NCBI RefSeq assembly: GCF_010731775.1
Contig: NZ_AP022590.1
Location: forward strand, 1,612,001 to 1,676,000
DNA: 64,000 nucleotides
Direction of reading: 5' to 3'
DNA from: Mycobacterium mantenii
Lineage (GTDB): Bacteria; Actinomycetota; Actinomycetes; Mycobacteriales; Mycobacteriaceae
The notes beneath the pieces are model-generated. The model was not told the origin of the DNA. It saw nothing but the letters and a program-made list of their open reading frames with translations, and did no database searches. Of this stretch, positions 8,244 through 22,000 are shown one piece after another. The translations under genes were made by a program, and so were the position numbers. The number at the start of each line of letters is the position of its first letter. Position 1 is the stretch's first letter.

Positions 8244-8965
8244 ACGTGCCTCTGCTGAAACGACGTTCGGACGGTGCACCGGCCGGTGCCGAGGGGTCGG
8301 TCAGCCTCGACGATCACCACGACGAATCCCGGCAGGCTCAACGGCACGCGGACAAGTGGATGATTGTCGGTGCCGCGCTGATGGGCATGTGGGCCCCGGG
8401 CCTGATCGGTTTTCCCATTTTCATGCGTGGGGTGTGGCTGCAGCGCCAGGCCCTGCGCGCCGGCCTGTCGGTCCGGCCCATGATCGTCACCCTGATCGGC
8501 TATCTGGTGCTGATCGATGGGATGCTCAACAGCCTGGGCTGGGCCCTGGATCTGGTCGCCAACCACACGTTGATCAACCGCGTGCTGATGGTCGGTTGGG
8601 GCAACATGTTCGACGCCGGCTATTTCTGGCATTACAACGAGCTGTGGATCGGGGGCGCGGCCGGACCGGGCGAGAAAGCGTACGTGGCCGGCCTGATCCT
8701 CACGGTCTTCTCCATGCGGGTGGCCGCGGCCATCGGATTCCTACAGATGAAGCGGTGGGGCCATCAGTGGATGGTCGTCACCTGCTGGATGGGCGTGGTG
8801 ATCTGGTCGGCCTACGTGTTCAACATGACCATGTTCGCCGACGTGCGGTACGCCGGTGTCGTCTTCCCCGTCATCGGGTGGTGGCTCTACGACATCTTCT
8901 ACATCACCCCGTTCCTCGCCATCCCCTATCTGCACACCGTCAATCGCGAAATCTTCTCCGACTAA
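8240..8965 (+). CDS. Multi-spanning membrane protein of unknown family, copy B
   Basis: 241 residues, paralogous to the product of 4812-5558, with near identity from the DKW motif to the C-terminal FSD. The predicted topology is the same, as are the conserved polar residues FDAGYFWHYNELW, MKRWGHQW and PYLHTVNRE. The N-terminal ~35 residues differ and are hydrophilic. The GTG at 8240 overlaps the upstream microprotein stop and is preferred to GTG 8228. Two copies flank the ATPase pair, which suggests either a heteromeric complex or two enzymes of altered specificity. No catalytic function can be assigned from sequence. Confidence 0.85.
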   Translation: MNVPLLKRRSDGAPAGAEGSVSLDDHHDESRQAQRHADKWMIVGAALMGMWAPGLIGFPIFMRGVWLQRQALRAGLSVRPMIVTLIGYLVLIDGMLNSLGWALDLVANHTLINRVLMVGWGNMFDAGYFWHYNELWIGGAAGPGEKAYVAGLILTVFSMRVAAAIGFLQMKRWGHQWMVVTCWMGVVIWSAYVFNMTMFADVRYAGVVFPVIGWWLYDIFYITPFLAIPYLHTVNREIFSD

Positions 8966-8977
8966 AGGAGCAGTCCC

Positions 8978-9418
8978 ATGGCTAGTCCCTCCATACCGTC
9001 AACCGCCGAAGACAAAGACCCGGCCGCCGATCTCGAGCCGGGGACCACGCCGTATTACGCGCGGATGCACAAGTGGATCAAGCGGGCCGTGTTGGTCTGC
9101 CTGGTGGCACTGGTGATTGAGGGTGCCTTCACGTTGCCGTTCATGGCCGTCTACTACGGATACCCGACGCTGAGCCTCACCCAGATCTGCAGTGAGCTGC
9201 TCAAGATCCGGTACTCCAACGACACGCTGGAGTGCAAGTACCCCTATCCGCCGTTCGGGCCGCCCGAGGGCGCCGAGGGCAAGGCCACCGCGCAGGACGT
9301 GTGGGGCATCCAACCGATACCGAAGTATCACCGGCTGGGGTTCCGCGAACTGGTCAAGATCCACAACGACAGGCTGGCCCGCCAAGCGGCCCAACAGCAG
9401 GCGGCGTCGCACCCGTGA
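8978..9418 (+). CDS. Single-span membrane protein, unknown function
   Basis: 146 residues. The cytoplasmic N-terminus is followed by one hydrophobic segment at about residues 32-58 (around [20 protein letters not shown]) and a hydrophilic C-terminal domain. That domain has two cysteines (QICSEL and LECKYP) that could form a disulfide if it is outside the membrane. No haem-binding CxxCH or other known motif is present. The ATG at 8978 follows AAAGGAG, 12 bp after membrane protein B. It is probably an accessory subunit of the same membrane complex. I do not recognise the family. Confidence 0.8.
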   Translation: MASPSIPSTAEDKDPAADLEPGTTPYYARMHKWIKRAVLVCLVALVIEGAFTLPFMAVYYGYPTLSLTQICSELLKIRYSNDTLECKYPYPPFGPPEGAEGKATAQDVWGIQPIPKYHRLGFRELVKIHNDRLARQAAQQQAASHP

Positions 9419-9431
9419 CGGGGCCGGCCCG

Positions 9432-10484
9432 TTGAACTGCCGGGTCGTTCAGTGGACGACGGGCAACGTCGGCAAGAGTTCGGTCAAAGCGATCGTCGCT
9501 AACCCGGGGCTGCGGCTCGTCGGATGTTATGCCTGGTCGTCGGAGAAGGCCGGACGCGATGTCGGCGAGCTGTGCGGGATCGCACCGCTTGGTATCAAGG
9601 CCACCAACGACGTTGAGGCGCTGCTCGCACTGCAGCCGGACTGCGTGGTCTACAACCCGATGTTCGCCGACGTCGACGAGCTGGTCCGCATCCTCGGCGC
9701 GGGCATCAACGTGGTGGGCACCGCCGGGTTCGTCACCGGCCACTTCCTCGGTGCCGGACGGGAACGCATCGCACAGGCCTGCCGCAACGGCGGGTCGTCC
9801 ATCTTCGGCAGCGGCATCAACCCCGGTTTCATCCAGCTCTTCGCCATCGTGTCGGCAGGCCTGTCGGACCGGGTGGACAAGGTCTCGATGCTGGAATCCG
9901 TTGACACCACGATCTACAACTCGCCCGCAACCGAAATACCCATGGGCTTCGGCTATCCCATCGATCATCCGGATCTGGCGGCCATCACCGAGAAGGGCGC
10001 CGGCATCTTCCGCGACGGCGTTCTGTTGCTCGCCGATGCCCTGGGCGCCGAGCTCGACGACGTGCGCTGCGAAGTCGAATACGCCCAAACCACCGCGGAC
10101 CTACACCTGCCCGGCGACTGGACGATCGCGAAGGGCTGCGTGGCCGGCGTGGACGTCCGCTGGATTGGTGTCGTCGCCGACCGGGACGTCATCGAGATCC
10201 GCGGGAGATGGCGCAAAGGCCAATCGCTGGACCCGGATTGGCCGCTGGACATGGGCTACACCATCGAAGTGCAGGGCCAACCCACGATCAAGACCACACT
10301 GAGCTTCCTGCCACCGCCGGATTTTCGAGGCGAGACGCTGGACGACTACATCATGCTGGGACTCACAATCACCGCAATGCCGGCGATCACCGCGATACCC
10401 GCCGTCGTCGCCGCGCCGCCCGGCATCGTCACCTACAACGATCTGCCGCTGCTACTTCCGCGCGGGGTCCTCAAAACCAGTTGA
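9432..10484 (+). CDS. NAD(P)-dependent amine dehydrogenase-like oxidoreductase, paralogue 3
   Basis: About 350 residues. The Rossmann start is RVVQWTTGNVGKSSVKA, with AGRDVGELCGIAPLG and GSGINPGFIQ aligning with the paralogues at 643 and 3411. The best start is TTG 9432, 13 bp after the stop of the single-span protein; no ATG or GTG fits in frame close by, and longer frames overlap the previous gene. The Shine-Dalgarno is weak (GGGGCC), so translation may depend on coupling. It is followed within 20 bp by the VOC-fold gene, then by two P450 genes, in an apparently continuous plus-strand operon from 4812. Confidence 0.83.
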   Translation: MNCRVVQWTTGNVGKSSVKAIVANPGLRLVGCYAWSSEKAGRDVGELCGIAPLGIKATNDVEALLALQPDCVVYNPMFADVDELVRILGAGINVVGTAGFVTGHFLGAGRERIAQACRNGGSSIFGSGINPGFIQLFAIVSAGLSDRVDKVSMLESVDTTIYNSPATEIPMGFGYPIDHPDLAAITEKGAGIFRDGVLLLADALGAELDDVRCEVEYAQTTADLHLPGDWTIAKGCVAGVDVRWIGVVADRDVIEIRGRWRKGQSLDPDWPLDMGYTIEVQGQPTIKTTLSFLPPPDFRGETLDDYIMLGLTITAMPAITAIPAVVAAPPGIVTYNDLPLLLPRGVLKTS

Positions 10485-10503
10485 CAAGAAAGCCGGCCCG
10501 CCC

Positions 10504-13353
<2,850 letters not shown>

Positions 13354-13357
<4 letters not shown>

Positions 13358-15963
13358 CTCGGCAATCGGTGATCCGCGGCGAGCTCCACGACCCGAATCT
13401 CGCCCGTCGTGCCGTCGACCTCCACCAGGGCGCCCGACGGCAACGACTTGGTGGCCCCCTGCACGTCCACCACGCACGGGAACCCGAATTCGCGGGCGAC
13501 CACGGCGGCGTGTGACATGGGGCCACCCAACTCGGTCACCACGGCAGCGGCATAACAGAACGCCGCGGTGTAGCCGACGTCGGTGACCTCCGCCACCAGG
13601 ATTTCGCCGGGCTGCAGGTCGTCGATCGTTTCGGGCCGCACGATACGCACCCGGCCGCGTACCCGCCCGCCGCCCACGCCGACGCCGCGGATGGTGTCGC
13701 CGCTGGCCAGAGCCGACGACGAGCTCGCGGTCGGCTGCCAGCTGCCGCTGAAGACCGTCGGTGGAACGACCGTGGCCAGCCGGCGTTGTTCCGCCCGCCG
13801 CCGGGCCACCAGCCCCCGGACATCCGCTGGGAGAGCATCAAGTTCGTCGACGAGTAGATAAAACACGTCATGGGCGTTGTCGACGACTCCGGCCTCGACC
13901 AATCTGCGCCCATACTCGCGCATCAGGTTGCGCAGCACCCAGTTGGCCCGCACCACCTTGTCGCGCCGGACTTCACGGTCACGCAGTTGGCGTCCGGCCA
14001 GCTGGGCAACGGGCTTGGCCCGCAATGGAATCCACGGGCGCTCCGGCAGCGGGGCCGGCGGCGCGCTCATCGTCTTGGTGACCATCCGGATGAGCAACTC
14101 GGGATCGTCGGCGTAGCTGCTGGACAGCATCTCGAGCTCAGCCGGGCCACGATGGCCGATCAGCGCCAATTCCGCCACGACCGCGGCGTGAAACTCCGGC
14201 GCCTCGACGGCCAGCTTGGCCAACCGCTCCCCCGGTTGCGCAAGCAGCGCCGACACTTTCGGGTCGCGCTGTGCGGCGATAACCAGTCGCTGCATCGCCT
14301 CGACCGAGCGGGCGCTGACCAATTCCGGACCCGCCGGCGCGGCGGTGTCTCGCCCACACAAACCGCGCAACAAGACGTTGAACGCGGCGCACAGCATGAA
14401 CGACGCCGACGCGAGCACCCAGCCGTGCACGACATCGTCGCGCGCCAACGAGATGAGGCTGAGCAGCCGACGATCGTCGAGCAAACTGACGTCGTCGCCG
14501 GCAAGGCGTTCCAGGCGATCGACGTCGGCGACGTGCTCACGGGTGTCCTTGGCCGAGCCCGCGGACAGACCGATCAGGTTGACGCCGAAAACCCCGATGT
14601 TGCGAACGGTCCGCAGTTGCCTTCGGATACGGCCGGTTTCGGAGTGCGGACGTTCTGCACCGAAGATCGGCAGGGACGCCATGCTGGGTCCGAAGAACCC
14701 GCTATTGCTGACGATCGTCGACGGCTTGGCGAACGGCACCGTTTCGGCCATGAAATGCGCCGACGTGATGGCCCCGTAGAGACGGTGGGCGAACACGGCG
14801 ACCGTGCGCGTGGCGATTTCACGCTGGATGATCCCGCCGGGCCGCAACCGCTCGGCGATGGCCACGCCGCCGGCGCGCAGCCCGCGCACGGTCACCGAGG
14901 CCGACGCCGGGGAGAACGGACCCGGCAGCGCCTCCGACAGATTGGTGGCCAGAAAGGTGGGAAACCGCGGGTCGATCGGGGTGTCGAATTCCCCGTTATC
15001 CCCCACCGGCCCAGCCCAATTGGGCTTCACCCCGTCTTCTGTCGGCGCATCGACCGAAGGCAGGTCTCCGATACTGGCCATCCGCCAAGGCAGCGACAGC
15101 ACCCGGCTGCCCACCGTCACCCGACCGCGCACCGCCAGCGCGAAATCGTCGATGCATTCGTCGGACTGCCAGGCCGGTCGGAATCCCCAGTCCTCGGCCA
15201 ATCGCGAGACGTCCATGAGCGGGGCGCTGTGCACCCGTTGCAACTCGGCCCGACCGACGCCCAACCGCACGACCGGGCGTCCGAGCACGCCGGCGATCTG
15301 GCCAAATGTCGGCTCACCGCGGGCAGCAAGATTGACTGCACCGCTGGTGATTTCGGCGTCCGTAATCGCGCGGTTGAAAAGCCGAAGCGCATCGTCGAGG
15401 TGGACAACCTGCATGGGCCGGTCGGCCGGCCCGTCGAGGAATACCGGTGACGCGAACAGTCGGCGCACCCAGTTGTCGACGGCCCGGCCGAGGATCAGCG
15501 CGGTACGGATCGCGACCCATTCCAGGTTCGAATCCTCCAGCATGCGTTCGACCTCGACTTGATGGTGGCCCTCGGCACTGACCGGGGTTATCGCGTCGCG
15601 CTCGGTCTTCAACGTGTCACCCGGGCCGTAGACATGTGCCGACGACCCGAAAACGATCCGCCTGGCCCCGGTCTCGGCCATGGCCGCGAGCACGTTGCGG
15701 GTGCCCCCGATGTTGACCTGCCGCCTGACGCGGTCGTTACCGGGACCGGTCGCCCACGCGCAGTGCGCGACGACGTCCGCGCCGGCCAGGGCGCGCTTGA
15801 CGGCGTCGGCATCACGGACGTCGGCGGCGGCGAAGTCCGCAGCGCTCGACCAGCTTTCGGGGCGATGGCGCGCGAGCCCGACGACATCGTGGCCTTCGCT
15901 GAGCAGACGGGCGGCGAGGCCGCGCCCGAGTACACCGCTGGCCCCGGTGACCGCGATTCTCAC
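13354..15963 (-). CDS. NAD-dependent epimerase plus PEP-utiliser mobile domain protein (Rv2047c-like)
   Basis: 869 residues, matching the length and position of M. tuberculosis Rv2047c beside pks12. The N-terminal ~300 residues are an NAD-binding epimerase/dehydratase domain (AVTGASGVLGRG). A mainly helical middle follows, and the last ~100 residues are a PEP-utilising enzyme mobile domain with the swivelling His motif GGPMSHAAVVAREFG. The ATP-binding part of a full PEP synthase is not recognisable, so phosphotransfer activity is uncertain. The GTG at 15963 is the start. It lies just downstream of pks12 on the same strand (71-bp gap) and may be cotranscribed. The conserved linkage suggests a role in mycoketide metabolism, but the reaction is not established. 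Confidence 0.9.
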
Positions 15964-16034
15964 AAAGAGCCCTCACTCAATTGCGGCGCTCCCCACATCG
16001 CTGCCTTCTGCATCGTCGCCGGCGCCACTCATGG

Positions 16035-19000
16035 CTATTCACCGTCGTCGTCCAGCAGCGCGGCGTTGAGCAGGTCGTCGAGGTCCATGTCCGCGATGTC
16101 CTTCTCCGTGGTCGCCTCAGGCGTAGCGGGCTGCCCGTTGCCGCTGGACGATTCGTTGGCCAAGGCCAGCAACAGCTCCAACACGCCGGCCTGCCGAAGG
16201 CGCTTGACCGGAATCGACCCTACGACCCGCTGAATCTCGGCTTCGCCCGGTGCGGCGGCCACCGCGGGTTGGTCCGCCGAACCGACCAATTCTCGATACA
16301 TGTAGCCGGCCAGTGCGGCGGAGTTCGGGTAGTCGAAGATCAGCGTTGGTGAAAGCGCCAGGCCGGTCGCGGCTTTCAGCCGGTTGCGCATTTCGACCGC
16401 GGTCAGCGAGTCGAAACCGAGTTCCTGGAACGCCCGGTCCGGGTGGATCGCCTCCGGGCTGGCGCTGCCCAGCACGGTGGCTATGTTGGCACGCACCAGG
16501 TCGAGCAGGATCGCTTGCTGCTCATCCTCGGGGAGCCCTTCGAGGCGTTGCAGCAGAGCCGATTTCGACTTAGCGGCGGCCAGCGAGTCGTCGACCTGGC
16601 GCCGGGTGGGCGCGTTGATCAGATCGACGAACATCGGCGGCAACGTGCCCCCGTCGAACTTGACCCGCAACGCCGCGAGGTCGATGTGGGCGGGCAGCAT
16701 GAACGGCTCGTCGACGATGAGCGCGGTGTCCATCAGTTCCAGCGCCTGGTCCGAGGACATGGCGACGATCCCGTCCCGGCCGAACCGGGCACGGTCGGCG
16801 GCGCCCAATGCACCGGTCATGGCACTGGCCTGATCCCACAGGCCCCAGCCCAGCGAGATCGCCGGCAGCCCGTGGGCCCGTCGATGAGCTGCCAACCCGT
16901 CCAGGAACGAGTTGCCGGCCGCGTAGTTGGCCTGGCCCGATGCGCCTGCGAGCCCTGCGATCGACGAAAACATCACGAACGCCGCTACATCCAGCTCGCG
17001 GGTCAATTCGTGCAGGTTCCACGCCGCGTCGACCTTGGACCGCAACACGGATTCGATCCGGTCGGGCGTCAGGGAGGTCACAACCGCGTCATGCAAGACC
17101 CCGGCGGCGTGGATCACCCCGGTCAGCGGATGCTGCATCGGGATGTCGGCGATCACCTTGGCCAAGGCCTCGCGATCGGCGGCATCACAGGCCACCGCCT
17201 CCACGTGCGCACCGGCCGCGGTCAGTTCGGCGACCAACTCCGCGGCACCCGGCGCATCCAGACCGCGCCGGCTGACCAACACCAGATTCCGTGCGCCGTG
17301 GCGGGATACGACGTGTCGCGCGACCGCCGAGCCGGCCATGCCCGTTGCGCCGGTGATCAACACCGTGCCGGCCGTCCACGCGTCGGGCATGGTCATCACG
17401 ACCTTGCCGACATGGCGGGCCTGACTGAGGTAGCGCAGCGCGGCGGGGGCGCGTCGCACGTCGAACCTGGTCACCGGCAACGGCCGTAGCACGTCTTCGC
17501 CGAACATGGCGGCCAACTCGTCGAGCATCTGCGCGATGCGATCGGGTCCGGCTTCGAAGAGGTCGAAGGCGCGATAACGCACACCCGAGTGGTCCCGGGC
17601 GACGACCTCGGGGTCGCGGATGTCGGTCTTGCCCATCTCCAAGAAGACCCCGCCGGGGGCCATCAGGCGCAGAGACGCGTCGACGAAATCACCGGACAGC
17701 GAGTCGAGGACGATATCCATCCCGGCCATGCCGGTCCTGCCGGTGACCGCCCGGAACTTGTCCTCGAACTCCAGGCTGCGCGAGTCGGCGATGTGATCGT
17801 CGTCGAATCCCATGTCCCGCAAGGTGTCCCACTTGCCGCGGCTGGCAGTCGCGAACACCTCCAGACCGATGTGGCGGGCCAGCTGGACCGCGGCCATCCC
17901 GACCCCACCGGCCGCGGCGTGCACCAGCACCCGCTGACCGGGCTTGGCGCGGGCCAGGTCGACCAGCGCGTAGTTCGCCGTGGCGAACACGACCGACGCC
18001 GTCGCGGCAGCGGTGTGCGACCATCCGGCGGGAACCTTGGCGAGCAGGCGCTGGTCGGTCTTGGCGACGGTTCCGGTCCCGTCCGGGAACAGCCCCATCA
18101 CGCGGTCGCCGACGGCGAAACGCCCGTCCTGCGAGGCGGTTTCGATAACCACACCGGAGGCTTCGATGCCCATGATCGCCTCGGGGTCGGGATAGAGGCC
18201 CAACGCGATCATGACGTCGCGGAAGTTGGCCGCGATGGCCGACAGCGCAACCCGCACCTGACCGGCCCCCAACGGCGCGTCGGCGTCGGGAATGCGCTCT
18301 ATGCGCAGATTCTCGATCGTTCCGTAGCTGCTCATGCCAAGTCGCCATGGGCCGTCGTCGGGCGGCAGCAGGAGGCCGCCGACGGCGCGGCTACCGAGCA
18401 CCCGCGCGGTGTAGACCGTCCCCTTGCGCAGGATGGCCTGGGGCTCGCCGAGCGCCAGAACCGCCGCTAGCGCATCGGGATCGAGGGGTGCATCCATGTC
18501 GACGAGTACGATTCGTCCGGGGTGCTCGGTCTGCGCCGAGCGCACCAGCCCCCACACCGCCGCACCGGCCAGGTCGGTGACGTCCTCGCCCGGCAGCGTC
18601 ATGGCGCCCCGGGTCGCTACCACCAGGGTTCCGGCGCCGTCGCGGGACAGCCAGGACTGCAGCACGGGCAGCACCGCCCGCGTCGCCGCGTACACCTCGG
18701 TGATCACGTCGCCGGACACCGGCCGCGATTCGAATAGCACCGCCGACCGCTCAGCGTCGGTGCCATTTGATTCCGTTGCACCCCAAGCGGTTACCGATGC
18801 CGGCTGGACCGCCGATGACGGCTGAGCGGACCAGATGACCTCGAAAAGCCGGTCCGGTCCCGAATTCGACACCGCGGCCAGCAGCTGCTTATCGGTCACC
18901 GGACGGGCCACCATCGACGCCACCGAGAGCACCGGCAATCCCAGCCCGTCGGCCAATTCGATCGACACCGCCGACGAGCCGACCGACACGATCCTCGCGC

Positions 19001-22000
19001 GCACCGCCCCCGCGCCCGCGGCGTGCAGCGACACCTGTTGCCAGGAGAACGGGACCAGCATCGAGCCTTCGGGGAGCTCTGTGCTGTCGGAGGCCAGCAT
19101 GACCGCGTGCAGTGCCGCGTCGAGCATCGCCGGGTGGACACCGAACCCGGCCGGCGAAACCCCGGCGTCGGCGGGCAGCGACACTTCGGCGAACACTTCG
19201 TCGCCGCGGCGCCACATCGATCTCAGGCCGCGGAACGCGGGACCGTAGCTGTAACCGCGCTCGGCCAGTTGCTCGTACCCGTCGCCGACATCCACCGGGA
19301 CCGCGCCCACCGGCGGCCACGCCGACAGATCCGCGCTCGGCTGCACCGACCCGGCTCGCAGCGCACCCTCGGCGTGCAACGACCAGCCCGAGCCCGCCTC
19401 GGCCCGCGAAAACACCGACACCGCACGGGCACCCGCATCGTCCGGCCCGCCGACCACAACCTGAACCGCAACCGACCCACCGGCCGGCAACACCAGCGGC
19501 GCCGCGAGATTCAGCTCGTCGACGACCCCGCAGCCCACCTCGTCACCGGCGCGGATGGCCAACTCGACAAACCCCGCGCCGGGGAACAGCACGACACCGC
19601 CGACGGCATGATCGGATAACCAGCCCTGCGCGCTGAGCGACAGCCGGCCGGTCAGCACCACCCCGCCGGAGGCCGGCAGTTCCACCACCGCACCCAGCAG
19701 GGCGTGCTCGCCGGCGGCCAGGCCCAAGCCGGCGGCGTCGGCCGGGGCACCGTCGGCGGCAAGCCAAAAGCGCCGCCGGTCGAAGGCATACGTGGGCAGC
19801 TCGACGAAGTGGGCGTCCCCCATCGCGCCGTGCCAGTCCACATCCATCCCGGCGACGAAGCCCCGCGCGACGGAGTTGATCAGGGCGACCGGCTCGGGGC
19901 GGTCCTTGCGCAGGGCGGACATCGTGGTCACCGGGGCATCAGAAGCCAGCGATTCTTCGATCGACGCCGTCAAACCGCTGCTCGGCCCGACTTCGAGGAA
20001 CCGGTTCCCGCCGGCCGAGTGCACGAAACGCACGCCGTCGGCGAACCGCACGGCCTCGCGCACGTGCCGCTTCCAGTACGCCGCCGAGGCGAAGTCGTCC
20101 CCGGCCGGCTGTCCCGTCAGGTTGGACACGATCGGGATGGAGGGCTTGTTGACGCCCAATCCGGCAGCGACGGTGCCGAACTCGTCGATCATCGGATCCA
20201 TCAACGGCGAGTGGAAGGCGTGCGACACGGACAACTGATGGACGCGGTGGCCCTCGGCGCGGAATTGATCGGCCACTGCGGCCACTGCGTCATGGGCGCC
20301 CGAAATCACCACCGAGGTGGGCCCGTTGACCGCGGCGATGCCCACGACGACCTCGTCGGAGGGCGCGAGCAGCGCCCGCACCTGTTCTTCGGTGGCCTGC
20401 ACCGCGACCATCGCACCGCCTTCGGGCAGCGCCTGCATGAATCGACCCCGGGCCGCCACCAGCACCGCGGCGTGCTCCAGGGACAGCACACCGGCGACGT
20501 GCGCGGCCGCCAGCTCTCCGATCGAGTGGCCCATCACGAAGTCGGGCCGCACACCCCAGGACTCGAGCAGCCGGAACAACGCGACTTCCACGGCGAACAG
20601 CGCGGGCTGCGCGAATTCGGTGCTGTTCAGCAGGTTTTCGTCGTGTCCCCACATCACCTCGCGCAGCGGGCGAAGCAGGTGTTGATCCAGTTCGGCCACA
20701 ACGGCATTGAACGTCTCCGCGAAGACCGGATAGCCGGCGTGCAATCCCATGCCCATGCCCAGCGTTTGGGATCCCTGGCCGGGGAAGACGAAGACCGTCT
20801 TGCCGGCCGTGGCCGTGCCACGAACGATCGAGCCGGCCAGATCGTCACCGGCAAGCTCGTCCAGACCGGCCAGCAGCCGGTCGCGGTCGCTTCCGATGAT
20901 GACGGCCCGCTGTTCGAAGGCCGACCGGCCCCCCAGTGACCACCCGACATCGGCGATGTCCAAGTCCGGGTGGGCGCGCACGTGCGCCGCCAACCGGGCC
21001 GCCTGAGAATTCAACGCCGACAGTGATTTCGCCGACACCGGCCACGCAACCACCGGCGCCTTGGGACCGTCCACGACGCGCGGCGGCTCGGCCGCCACGG
21101 CCTCGACGATGACGTGCGCGTTGGTTCCGCTGATACCGAACGACGACACCCCCGCCCGGCGCGGACGGTTGCCGGGCCATGCCCGCGGCTCGGTCAGCAG
21201 CGACACCGAACCCGCCGACCAGTCGACGTGCGGACTCGGCGCGTCCACGTGCAATGTCGCGGGCAGCGTCTCGTGGCGCATCGCCTGCACCATCTTGATC
21301 ACCCCGGCCACCCCGGCGGCGGCCTGCGTGTGGCCCATGTTCGACTTGATCGAGCCCAACCACAGCGGCTCGCTGCGATCCTGGCCGTAGGTGGCCAACA
21401 GCGCCTGCGCCTCGATCGGGTCACCCAAAGTCGTTCCCGTGCCATGGCCCTCGACGACGTCCACGTCGGCCGTCGTCAACCCGGCATTGGCCAGCGCCGC
21501 ACGCACCACCCGCTGCTGCGAGGGACCGTTGGGCGCGGTCAGCCCGTTGGAGGCGCCGTCCTGATTGACCGCCGAGCCCCGCACCACCGCCAGCACCGGA
21601 TGCCCCAGCCGCTGCGCATCCGAGAGGCGCTCCACCACCAACATGCCGCCGCCCTCGGAGAATCCGGTGCCGTCAGCCGCCCTCGCGTAGGCCTTGCACC
21701 GGCCGTCCTCGGACAGCCCGCGCATGCGGCTGAACTCCACGAAGATGTCGGGGGTGGCGTTCACGGTGACGCCGCCGGCCAGAGCCAGGTCACACTCCCC
21801 CGAGCGCAGCGACTGCACGGCCATGTGCAACGCCACCAACGACGACGAACACGCGGTGTCCACCGACACCGCCGGGCCCTCCAGCCCCAACACATAGGAC
21901 ACCCGCCCCGAGGCCACACTCGACGACTGGCCGGTCAGCCGGAAGCCCTCCGCGGTCGGTGCGGCGCCCATGCCGTATCCCTGCGTGTACACGCCGGCGA

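Noticed and set aside
4812..9418. Assignment of the membrane proteins to a known monooxygenase (pMMO/AMO) or to AveC-like spirocyclases
   Set aside because: Lengths are similar to PmoA/PmoC, but the motifs I remember for those families are not seen; the match could not be supported by eye.
13870..15450. 526-residue plus-strand frame opposite the Rv2047c-like gene
   Set aside because: Shadow frame without domains; the minus-strand frame has clear epimerase and PEP mobile-domain motifs.
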